Shown piece by piece: positions 57,423 to 64,000 of a DNA stretch of 64,000 nt. The DNA is from Flavobacteriales bacterium (GTDB lineage Bacteria; Bacteroidota; Bacteroidia; Flavobacteriales; Flavobacteriaceae): the NCBI GenBank assembly GCA_020635875.1, contig JACJYY010000002.1, positions 332,417 to 396,416 of the forward strand, read 5' to 3'. Below the pieces are notes generated by a model, which made no database searches, had not been told where the DNA came from, and saw only the letters and a program-made list of their open reading frames with translations. Within the stretch, counting starts at the first letter, position 1. Each line of letters opens with the position of its first letter. Both the position numbers and the translations under genes were made by a program.

Positions 57423-57773
57423 ATGAATATTGAGGTTCTAAAATCAAAAATACACCGTGTTACTGTAACTGGCGCAGACTTAAATTACATTGGCAGCATT
57501 ACCATTGATGAAAGTTTAATGAAAGCTGCCAACATTATTGAAGGTGAAAAAGTTCAAATCGTAAACATCAACAATGGTGAACGACTAGAAACTTACGCCA
57601 TAAAAGGAAACAAAGACAGTGGCGAAATCACCCTAAATGGTCCAGCTGCACGCAAAGTTCAAAAAGGAGACGTTATCATTATCATATCCTACGCTCAAAT
57701 GGATTTCGAAGCAGCCAAATCATTTAAACCCGCTATTATTTTTCCAAACGAAAAAAACAACACACTCACTTAG
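57423..57773 (+). CDS. panD: Aspartate 1-decarboxylase
   Basis: This 116-residue pyruvoyl enzyme makes beta-alanine from aspartate. The self-cleavage site is NYIGSITID with Gly24-Ser25, where Ser25 becomes the pyruvoyl group. The conserved KSKIHRVTVTGADLNYIGS and GPAARKVQKGDVIIIISYAQM are present. The length is normal. It forms an operon with panC. The next gene follows after three bases. Confidence 0.96.
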   Translation: MNIEVLKSKIHRVTVTGADLNYIGSITIDESLMKAANIIEGEKVQIVNINNGERLETYAIKGNKDSGEITLNGPAARKVQKGDVIIIISYAQMDFEAAKSFKPAIIFPNEKNNTLT

Positions 57774-57776
57774 GTC

Positions 57777-58736
57777 TTGAAAATCATTCGATTTTTCCTC
57801 AAATACTTTTTTCCACCTTTATTGGGATTCACCCTCATTTTTGTGGCCTACAACCAATTTGAACCCGAACAATTAGAGGAAATTAAAAACTATTTTTATC
57901 AAGCGGATTATCGTTACATTGTTTTATCCGTTTTAATTGCTGCTGTTAGTTATTATTCACGAGCTCACAGATGGTTGTTTTCGTTGGAACATATGGGACA
58001 TAAAGTACCTTTTATCAATAGTTTTGTAGCAGTCAACACAGGCTATTTACTCAACCTAACCATCCCACGATCTGGGGAAGTCACCCGCGCAGGCATTCTG
58101 ACCAAAACAGACAACATACCATTCCAGAAAGGATTTGGCTCTATTATCGCTGAACGCATTATTGATTTTTTGATTTTACTGTTCATCACAGCCATCGTAA
58201 TCATTTTTAAGATTGATGATTTTATCTCTCTTTCCAATTTCGAAACAAGCTCGATTACAAATGCTGTAATTGTTGGGTTTGTCGGTCTTATTTTTGTTGC
58301 AGTTACGTTATTCTTCCTTCGAAAAAAAGGAGGCAAACTGATTTCTTTTTTTAAATCAAAAACCTCTGGTATTGCCGAAGGAATACAGTCCATGTACAAG
58401 CTGCAAAGAAAAAAAGAATTCATTTTTCACACCCTGCTAATTTGGATTTCGTACGTATTAATGTTCTACGTGACTATCTTTGCTTTTTCAGAAACCAGCA
58501 CACTAACATTTGATCAAACACTCACTGCTTTTGTGACCGGCAGTTTTGCTGTGGTATTTACAAACGGAGGTTTTGGCGCCTATCCCTTTTTAATTGCCAA
58601 AGTTTTTTTGATGTATCAAATCCCCGAAACCATCGGAACTGCATTCGGTTGGATTGTATGGGCTTCACAAATTATTCTTATTTTGATTTTAGGTGGTTTT
58701 TCTTTGCTCATGCTGCCTTATTTGAAAAAACAATGA
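57777..58736 (+). CDS. Flippase-like (LPG synthase TM-type) membrane protein, TTG start
   Basis: This 319-residue polytopic protein matches the lysylphosphatidylglycerol synthase membrane domain (flippase-like, UPF0104). It has about eight hydrophobic segments and family motifs such as NTGYLLNLTIPRSGEVTRAGILTK, ERIIDFLILL and TNGGFGAYPFLIA. It starts with TTG at 57777; the first in-frame ATG lies about 72 residues in and would remove a membrane helix, so TTG is chosen. It is three bases from the panD stop. It may move a lipid across the inner membrane; the substrate is unknown. Confidence 0.87.
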   Translation: MKIIRFFLKYFFPPLLGFTLIFVAYNQFEPEQLEEIKNYFYQADYRYIVLSVLIAAVSYYSRAHRWLFSLEHMGHKVPFINSFVAVNTGYLLNLTIPRSGEVTRAGILTKTDNIPFQKGFGSIIAERIIDFLILLFITAIVIIFKIDDFISLSNFETSSITNAVIVGFVGLIFVAVTLFFLRKKGGKLISFFKSKTSGIAEGIQSMYKLQRKKEFIFHTLLIWISYVLMFYVTIFAFSETSTLTFDQTLTAFVTGSFAVVFTNGGFGAYPFLIAKVFLMYQIPETIGTAFGWIVWASQIILILILGGFSLLMLPYLKKQ

Positions 58737-58806
58737 CAATTAGGCTCGTCTATAAATTGTAGAATAAAAGAATATTATTTAAGTTTATCGCTAAACTAAA
58801 ATTCTT

Positions 58807-59955
58807 ATGAAACGCATTCTACTCCTTATTTTAATTACTACCAGCCTATTATCTTCTGCTCAAATAATTGAACAAGAATTTGATTCACAAATACTTGGAG
58901 AAAAAAGAGGACTCAAAATGTACATCCCTCCTGGGTATAACCAAAAGGACGATAAAGAATATCCTTTATTGCTTGTCCTTGACGGAAATTACCTGTTTGA
59001 TCCTTTTCACGGAATAGTTTCCTATAGCTCCTATTGGGAAGAAGTTCCAGACATGGTAATTGTTGCCGTGAATTACATCGACAAAAAAGCTAGGGCTAGA
59101 GATTATGAATATGATGAAATGACAGGACTACCGTATGAGTTTGGACTGAAATACTACGAATTTTTAGAAGTTGAATTATTACCTTATTTAGAAGAAAATT
59201 TCAAATTAGCTACTTTACGAATGATTGCAGGACATAAAGAATCCGCTGGATTCATCAATTTCTTTATGTACAAAGAAAACCCTGTCTTTAACGCCTATTT
59301 TTGTTTCAGCCCAGAACTCCCAGAATTTACAGAAGAAAGAGTTCCTGATTTTTTATCAAGAACCAACAAACGGTATTTTTACTACCTTTCTTACTCTAGT
59401 TCAGACTCTCAAAAAACAAGAAAGAAAGCCCCATTATTGGATGAAAAAATCAATGAAAAACCCAACCCCTTGTTGACTTATAAATTCTCCAAATTTACAG
59501 GTACCGAATATTCCACAGTTATTCCTGCAATCCCTGACGCACTATCCAGCTTATATGCCTCTTATCAACCTATTTCTTTAGAAGAATTTAGAAAAAGTAT
59601 TGTCACCATGCAATCTGATTACACAGATTATCTTGTAGAAAAGTACAAAACTATCTATGAGTTATTGGGGATGAAAATGCGTATTCGTTACAATGACTTT
59701 AAAGCCATTGAAGTAGCCATAATCAAAAATGGAGCGTATGAGGAGTTTGAAACTCTATCTAAGCTCGCTACTGAAGAACATCCTAAAACAATGTTAGGCA
59801 GTTATTACATGGGCTTGTATTATTACAACATCGGAGAATCCAAAAAAGCCCTAAAGGAATATCAAAAAGCGTTCACAATGGAAAACATTGGAGACCTCAA
59901 CAAGGAAATGATGATGGACAAAATGGATGTGGTAAAAGGAGACTTAGGATATTAA
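58807..59955 (+). CDS. Exported alpha/beta-hydrolase-like protein without the nucleophile Ser
   Basis: This 382-residue protein has a signal peptide (MKRILLLILITTSLLSSAQ) and an esterase-type (Esterase D/enterochelin esterase-like) alpha/beta-hydrolase domain. Visible parts are LKMYIPPGYNQ, EYPLLLVLDGNYLF and ELLPYLEENFKL. At the nucleophile elbow GHSxGG is replaced by AGHKESAGF (residues 141-149), so Lys144 sits where the catalytic Ser is expected and the protein may be inactive as a hydrolase. A TPR-like segment (YYMGLYYYNIGESKKALKEY) lies at the C-terminus. It precedes radA by one base. Confidence 0.8.
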   Translation: MKRILLLILITTSLLSSAQIIEQEFDSQILGEKRGLKMYIPPGYNQKDDKEYPLLLVLDGNYLFDPFHGIVSYSSYWEEVPDMVIVAVNYIDKKARARDYEYDEMTGLPYEFGLKYYEFLEVELLPYLEENFKLATLRMIAGHKESAGFINFFMYKENPVFNAYFCFSPELPEFTEERVPDFLSRTNKRYFYYLSYSSSDSQKTRKKAPLLDEKINEKPNPLLTYKFSKFTGTEYSTVIPAIPDALSSLYASYQPISLEEFRKSIVTMQSDYTDYLVEKYKTIYELLGMKMRIRYNDFKAIEVAIIKNGAYEEFETLSKLATEEHPKTMLGSYYMGLYYYNIGESKKALKEYQKAFTMENIGDLNKEMMMDKMDVVKGDLGY

Positions 59956-59956
59956 T

Positions 59957-61315
59957 ATGGCTAAAACCAAAACTTCCTTTTTTTGCAATGAATGTGGCGC
60001 GCAGTCTGCGCGTTGGCAAGGGCAATGTACTTCGTGCAAATCTTGGAACACAATCAATGAAGAAATAATTACCACTACAAGCACTTCTGTTTCAAAAAAA
60101 ATCAACCCTGACAACATCAGCTCTAAACCTACATTAATTAGAGACATTGAAGTCAGCGAAGAAATCCGTCTAAAAACAGGAGACAATGAATTAAACCGCG
60201 TACTCGGAGGAGGAATTGTTCCTGGATCATTAACCTTATTGGGAGGAGAACCTGGAATAGGAAAAAGCACCTTATTACTGCAAATCTCCATGAATCTGAA
60301 TTACAAAACATTGTATGTTTCTGGAGAAGAAAGTCAAAAACAAATCAAACTAAGAGCCAACAGACTCAAACACAACAATAACAACTGCATCATCCTTACT
60401 GAAACAAACACGGATTCCATATTCCACCACATCAAAAATATCCAACCCGAGATACTGATAATCGACTCCATTCAAACCATCCATACTAACTCCATTGATT
60501 CGTCTCCTGGAACAGTCTCACAAATCAGGGAATGCACCTCCGAATTACTAAAAATCGCCAAAGAAAACAATATCTCTATCCTATTAATAGGACATATCAC
60601 AAAAGACGGTTCCATTGCAGGACCAAAGATTTTGGAACACATGGTAGACACCGTATTGCAATTTGAAGGAGACAGAAATCACATATTCCGAATACTACGA
60701 GCACACAAAAATCGTTTTGGCTCCACATCCGAAATCGGGATTTACGAAATGTTCGAATCAGGGCTAAAGGAAGTACAAAATCCTTCTGAAATATTATTGA
60801 CAAACTCTAAAGACATCCTAAGCGGAACCGTGGTTGCCTGTAGTATTGAAGGAAACCGCCCAATGATGATTGAAATTCAGGCTTTGGTCAGTACCGCTGT
60901 GTATGGCACCCCGCAAAGAAGCACAACTGGTTATAACGCCAAACGATTAAACATGTTATTAGCTGTTTTAGAGAAAAGAATTGGTTTCAAATTAGCCACA
61001 AAAGACGTTTTTTTAAATGTTACAGGAGGGATTAACATAGAAGATACTGCAATTGACTTGGCGGTTATTACAGCTATTCTTTCTTCTAATGAAGATATTA
61101 CCATTTCAAACAAAATTTGTTTTGCAGGTGAAATCGGATTATCTGGTGAAATCAGACCTGTAAGTAAAATAGAACAACGCATCAAAGAAGCTGAAAAATT
61201 AGGCTTTGAAAAAATATTTATCTCTCAACAAAACAAGCTCATTGAGAATCACAAAGGCATAGAAATATATTACTCATCAAAAGTTGAAGACGTTTACAAC
61301 CAATTATTCACATAA
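59957..61315 (+). CDS. radA: DNA repair protein RadA
   Basis: This 452-residue RecA-like protein promotes branch migration in recombinational repair. The N-terminal zinc finger is CNECGAQSARWQGQCTSC (residues 9-26). The ATPase has Walker A GGEPGIGKSTLLLQ and the RadA-specific KNRFGSTSEIGIYEM (about 260). A C-terminal Lon-like domain has TGGINIEDTAIDLAV and GLSGEIRPVSKIEQRI. The length is normal. It is cotranscribed with the hydrolase-like gene upstream. Confidence 0.96.
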   Translation: MAKTKTSFFCNECGAQSARWQGQCTSCKSWNTINEEIITTTSTSVSKKINPDNISSKPTLIRDIEVSEEIRLKTGDNELNRVLGGGIVPGSLTLLGGEPGIGKSTLLLQISMNLNYKTLYVSGEESQKQIKLRANRLKHNNNNCIILTETNTDSIFHHIKNIQPEILIIDSIQTIHTNSIDSSPGTVSQIRECTSELLKIAKENNISILLIGHITKDGSIAGPKILEHMVDTVLQFEGDRNHIFRILRAHKNRFGSTSEIGIYEMFESGLKEVQNPSEILLTNSKDILSGTVVACSIEGNRPMMIEIQALVSTAVYGTPQRSTTGYNAKRLNMLLAVLEKRIGFKLATKDVFLNVTGGINIEDTAIDLAVITAILSSNEDITISNKICFAGEIGLSGEIRPVSKIEQRIKEAEKLGFEKIFISQQNKLIENHKGIEIYYSSKVEDVYNQLFT

Positions 61316-61331
61316 ACAACATTTTTTTTTG

Positions 61332-61339
61332 TATGTTTG
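61332..61339 (+). promoter_or_regulatory. Candidate -7 element for the outer-membrane-type gene
   Basis: TATGTTTG matches TAnnTTTG, 23 bases before the ATG at 61363. An in-frame ATG at 61333 lies inside this box, so it is unlikely to be the start. Confidence 0.4.
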
Positions 61340-61362
61340 CCAATTATCTGAACAAATCTAAA

Positions 61363-62109
61363 ATGCGTAAATTTTTATTTTTATTCATAGTTTTATTCTC
61401 TCTTGCAGGAAATAACTTGACAGCACAGGATTTTGCACATGAATTAGGTGCAATGGTCGGTCCAACCAATTTCCGTTCAGACTTTGGAGAACGAGGAGAT
61501 TCTAGAACAAATTTCAAAAACACTGGATTTGGAGTTGGGATATTACATTATTTCAATTTCACCTATAAAGCAAGCTGTAGCTGTTTTAATGAGTTGACTT
61601 ATTTCAATGACCACTTTAAACTGCGCTCTGAACTTTCTTATTACTTTGGAGAGCTTTCACATGAGGGACAGTGGGCAGCAAAAAGTGAAGAATTGAGAAA
61701 CATGAATGGCAAATTTGCCGTTACTAACATTGGGACTCAATTGGAATATTACCCCATGAGTATTAGAGAGTTTGGTGCTCGTGGCTATTCCTTTGCTCCT
61801 TATTTCGCTTTAGGACTAAATTATGCTTTGTACTCACCAGAAGTTGAACCAACCCCTAGATTCTACAAATACAACTACTCATCCCGCAACGTAAGTAGCG
61901 AAGGAGGTAGCACATTTTCCATTATGAGCTCAATCGGTACGCGTTATAAGGTAGGTCGATTATCTGATATATTTGTTGAAGCTCAATGGATGTATTATTT
62001 TGATGATTGGGTTGATGGAGTAAACCCTAATCCTGATATTTATTCAGAAAACATCGCCAACGACTGGATTTTTTGGTTGAATGTAGGATACATTTACACC
62101 TTCTTGTAA
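61363..62109 (+). CDS. Outer-membrane-type protein (THC0290_0291-like)
   Basis: This 248-residue protein starts with a signal peptide (MRKFLFLFIVLFSLAGNNLTAQ). The body is a repeated beta-strand pattern resembling an outer-membrane barrel: GAMVGPTNFRSDFGERG, HFKLRSELSYYFGEL, VTNIGTQLEYYPMSIREFG, and the aromatic C-terminal strand WIFWLNVGYIYTFL. By memory it resembles the flavobacterial THC0290_0291 family of unknown function. A CxCxC-like SCSCFNELTYFNDH segment is conserved-looking. The ATG at 61363 is chosen because the earlier ATG lies within the promoter box. Confidence 0.7.
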   Translation: MRKFLFLFIVLFSLAGNNLTAQDFAHELGAMVGPTNFRSDFGERGDSRTNFKNTGFGVGILHYFNFTYKASCSCFNELTYFNDHFKLRSELSYYFGELSHEGQWAAKSEELRNMNGKFAVTNIGTQLEYYPMSIREFGARGYSFAPYFALGLNYALYSPEVEPTPRFYKYNYSSRNVSSEGGSTFSIMSSIGTRYKVGRLSDIFVEAQWMYYFDDWVDGVNPNPDIYSENIANDWIFWLNVGYIYTFL

Positions 62110-62135
62110 AAAACAAAAAACTAAGTTCAAATTCA

Positions 62136-62166
62136 TTTGTTTTTCTTAATAAAACGAATAAATTTG
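62136..62166 (+). promoter_or_regulatory. Promoter of the tRNA gene
   Basis: TTTG (62136-62139), 19 bases, TAAATTTG (62159-62166) is a full match to the Bacteroidota consensus TTTG-N19-TAnnTTTG. It ends 14 bases before the tRNA. Confidence 0.7.
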
Positions 62167-62180
62167 CACGCATAAATAAA

Positions 62181-62254
62181 GGTCTCATAGCTCAGCTGGT
62201 TAGAGCACCTGACTCATAATCAGGGGGTCCATGGTTCGAGCCCATGTGGGACCA
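62181..62254 (+). tRNA. tRNA with CAU anticodon, probably elongator tRNA-Met
   Basis: A complete cloverleaf can be drawn: acceptor GGTCTCA/TGGGACC, D arm GCTC...GAGC, anticodon stem CCTGA/TCAGG with loop CTCATAA (anticodon CAU), variable GGGTC, T arm CATGG-TTCGAGC-CCATG, discriminator A. The CCA end is not encoded. The first pair is G-C and the anticodon stem lacks the three G-C pairs of initiators, so it is not tRNA-fMet. A CAU tRNA-Ile with lysidine cannot be excluded. Confidence 0.93.
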
Positions 62255-62263
62255 CAAACAACA

Positions 62264-62294
62264 GAAAAGCCATTCGATTTGAATGGCTTTTTTT
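62264..62294 (+). terminator. Intrinsic terminator of the tRNA gene
   Basis: AAAAGCCATTC and GAATGGCTTTT form a perfect 11-bp stem with a five-base loop followed by a T-run, starting 10 bases after the tRNA. Confidence 0.9.
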
Positions 62295-62362
62295 ATTTTT
62301 ATGCAAAGAACGTATCATAAATAACAGAAGAAATCCACAAAGGGTAACTTGTATTAAATCTT

Positions 62363-63073
62363 TTAATTTTTCAATCTTTCAATTACAATATCATCCATCG
62401 CAAAATCATTACCACAACCACCTCTACCTTGATTACGTATGATAATAGTACAAGTCGGTGAATTGGATTTAAAAACCCCGCCGTAGTCCTGCCAGATATT
62501 TTCGAGACTTTCTTGAGCTGGAATATTACCTGTGTTGTATTTAAAGATTGTTAAAGGTCGATCCTTTTGTGTGCCGTCTCCATCCACGATAGTCACCATT
62601 AAACGCACTGCGGCATCAGGATAACAGCGGTCTTTATAGTTGGGGTCAAATATATTCGCTAACCACATAGAGAACGTATATAACGTATTAGGCTCTAATC
62701 CTGTAATCGTTTTTTGAAACAAGACATTATGAGTCGATACCGCATTCATTAACAAAAAACGACCGTACTCATCATCAGGCGTATGATCCTTTAGGTTTTG
62801 ATGCCATCCAGGATTGAACATATCTCCAGGCTTACGATTAGTACAGGAAGCAACCTCAAAACCAATAGTATCGTTAGCAGTAACAACAAACACTCCATCT
62901 TTAGGATACGCTGGCGGACAATGATAAATAGTAAGCAAAGGCTGAAATCCTTGAGTGTACCAATCCACCTCTATAGAATCTGGTCCCGTTCCAAAATCTT
63001 CTTTATATACTGTTTGAGCATTGGTTACCCCACTGCCAAAAAACAGCAAAAAAAACTGAACATATTTTTTCAT
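62363..63073 (-). CDS. Secreted protein of unknown function, carbohydrate-binding-like
   Basis: This 236-residue protein has a signal peptide (KYVQFFLLFFGSGVTNAQ). The remainder is one beta-rich domain that starts VYKEDFGTG, a beginning common in flavobacterial secreted jellyroll domains. It continues with YGRFLLMNA, FQKTITGLEPNTLYTFSMWLANI and the end GCGNDFAMDDIVIERL, similar to galactose-binding-like or PKD-adjacent modules. Several Cys could form disulfides. No T9SS sorting domain is present, although short N-terminal domains like this are often part of larger gliding-type proteins. No function is assigned. Confidence 0.65.
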   Translation of the reverse strand: MKKYVQFFLLFFGSGVTNAQTVYKEDFGTGPDSIEVDWYTQGFQPLLTIYHCPPAYPKDGVFVVTANDTIGFEVASCTNRKPGDMFNPGWHQNLKDHTPDDEYGRFLLMNAVSTHNVLFQKTITGLEPNTLYTFSMWLANIFDPNYKDRCYPDAAVRLMVTIVDGDGTQKDRPLTIFKYNTGNIPAQESLENIWQDYGGVFKSNSPTCTIIIRNQGRGGCGNDFAMDDIVIERLKN

Positions 63074-63122
63074 ATCTAAATAATGTCAAATCACTAAATT
63101 AGTAAAATCAAAAACAACCATC

Positions 63123-64000
63123 ATGCTCAATTTCGATTTATACAATCCAACAAAATATATTTTTGGCAAAGACCAAGTACAACAACTCAAAAATTTAATC
63201 CCGCAAGGCAGCAAGGTACTTATAGCTTATGGAGGCGGTAGTATTTTCAAGAATGGTATTTATGATAGTGTTAATGAGAACTTAAGCGATTTTGAAACTG
63301 TTGAGTTTGGCGGTATTGAACCTAACCCTCAAATGGAGACTTTGAAGAAAGCGGTAGAATTAATTAAAAAAGAAAACATCAATTTCATTTTAGCTGTTGG
63401 AGGGGGAAGTGTAATTGATGGTGTAAAATTTATTTCGGGAGCGACACATTTTGAAGGTGATCCAAAAGAAATTTTGCAAAAGCGTATTTTGTTTAAGGAT
63501 GTGTCCAAAACTGTACCCTTTGGAACTGTTTTGACCTTGCCTGCTACGGGTAGCGAAATGAACTCTGGAGCCGTGGTGACCATTGCAGCAACTCAAGAAA
63601 AGTTGACTTTAGGCGGAAGCGCTTTATTTCCACAATTTTCTTTATGTGATCCAACAGTTATTCAATCCTTACCCAAAAGACAATTACAAAATGGCGTAAT
63701 TGATGCTTTTTTTCATGTAATGGAACAATACCTGACATTCCCTCAAGATGCGTATTTACAAGATAGAATTGCAGAAGGCATCTTACAAACATTGATTGAA
63801 ATTGGACCAAATGTGGTTGACAACCCAACAGACTATGCACTAGCCTCTAATTTCATGTGGTGTTGCACCATGGCACTCAATGGGTTAATCCAAAAAGGCG
63901 TAAAAAGTGATTGGGCTACTCACATGATTGGTCATGAATTAACAGCTCTGCACGATATTGATCACGCTCGTACTTTAGCGATTATTGGTCCTAACTTATA
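63123..64000 (+). CDS. Iron-containing alcohol dehydrogenase, 3' end outside the window
   Basis: An ATG at 63123 opens a frame that runs off the right edge, 292 full codons. The protein starts MLNFDLYNPTKYIFGKDQV and shows the group III alcohol dehydrogenase features: NAD(P)-site region AVGGGSVIDGVKFI, TLPATGSEMNSGAV, and metal ligands in VIDAFFHVMEQYL and MIGHELTALHDIDHARTLAI. It resembles the YqhD-type NADPH-dependent aldehyde reductases. The last 90 or so residues are missing because of the window edge, so it is partial, not broken. Confidence 0.93.
   Translation, partial: MLNFDLYNPTKYIFGKDQVQQLKNLIPQGSKVLIAYGGGSIFKNGIYDSVNENLSDFETVEFGGIEPNPQMETLKKAVELIKKENINFILAVGGGSVIDGVKFISGATHFEGDPKEILQKRILFKDVSKTVPFGTVLTLPATGSEMNSGAVVTIAATQEKLTLGGSALFPQFSLCDPTVIQSLPKRQLQNGVIDAFFHVMEQYLTFPQDAYLQDRIAEGILQTLIEIGPNVVDNPTDYALASNFMWCCTMALNGLIQKGVKSDWATHMIGHELTALHDIDHARTLAIIGPNL

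Noticed and set aside
7781..62294. Repeated hairpins considered as CRISPR or REP arrays
   Set aside because: Each hairpin has a different sequence and stands at a gene end with a T-run; they are ordinary terminators. No regularly spaced repeats were found.
63329..63840. Minus-strand frames inside the alcohol dehydrogenase gene
   Set aside because: They lie opposite a clear, conserved + strand gene cut by the window edge.
1..64000. Insertion sequence, integrase or prophage genes
   Set aside because: No transposase, integrase, portal, terminase or tail-like protein is among the supported frames, and no terminal inverted repeats were recognised.

Overview
The window comes from a member of the Bacteroidota, almost certainly family Flavobacteriaceae. 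The evidence is the PorX regulator of the type IX secretion system (T9SS), a secreted protein with a T9SS C-terminal sorting domain, flavobacterial orphan families (DUF3276, DUF4270, DUF4837, DUF1573, DUF4268), an arginine pathway using an acetyl/succinyl-ornithine carbamoyltransferase, low GC content, and repeated TAnnTTTG -7 promoter elements, the hallmark of the Bacteroidota primary sigma factor. Nearly all of it is dense housekeeping chromosome. There is no rRNA, CRISPR array, transposase or prophage, and no gene-free stretch above 300 bases.

Layout. 1-840: two unrecognised genes, the first cut by the window edge. 930-7750 (+): argF'-argB-argE-argH, then a prohibitin-like protein, a Nif3-like protein and a coiled-coil protein. 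7800-11380 (-): a small membrane protein, alanine dehydrogenase, tsaE and porX. 11490-17350 (+): a DUF4442 protein, a TIGR01777-type oxidoreductase, groES-groEL and a large T9SS cargo protein. 17440-29750 (-): one long aromatic-amino-acid and translation operon, pheA-aminotransferase-tyrA-DAHP synthase/chorismate mutase-rsgA-[ATPase + TOPRIM-like pair]-dtd-DUF3857-mazG-like-aroA-queA. 29860-32800 (-): a membrane protein, a PUR-type nucleic-acid-binding protein and an ABC exporter. 32900-35960 (+): nusB, a DUF1573 lipoprotein, yajC and a GlmU-like protein. 36050-43450 (-): ppnP, folD, ffh, DUF4268, a peptidyl-prolyl isomerase, DUF4837, a LysM lytic transglycosylase and pgk. 43590-44710 (+): holB. 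44720-48950 (-): biotin operon bioF-bioD-bioA plus a ketoacyl synthase. 49070-50270 (+): two tandem DUF2975 membrane proteins and an HTH regulator. 50330-56480 (-): atpD-atpC, then a glycogen-synthase-like protein, DUF4270 lipoprotein and glmS. 56570-62110 (+): panC-panD-flippase-like gene, a hydrolase-like protein, radA and an outer-membrane-type protein. 62180-64000: a CAU-anticodon tRNA, a secreted protein and a truncated iron-dependent alcohol dehydrogenase.

Two things stand out. First, a complete ribosome-mediated attenuator precedes the pheA operon: an 18-residue leader peptide with four Tyr and two Phe, an intrinsic terminator just before the pheA start, and a competing antiterminator helix. 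Second, a two-gene, AT-richer module (SMC/ABC-type ATPase plus a small TOPRIM-like protein) sits inside the same operon between rsgA and dtd, joined to dtd by an ATGA overlap. Its architecture resembles anti-phage pairs of the OLD/PARIS/AbiL kind. Also notable are a GG-N10-GC (sigma-54-like) promoter with paired TGTC half-sites before groES, a 32-bp perfect palindrome between pgk and the lytic transglycosylase gene, and several promoters that abut start codons, implying leaderless or nearly leaderless mRNAs.
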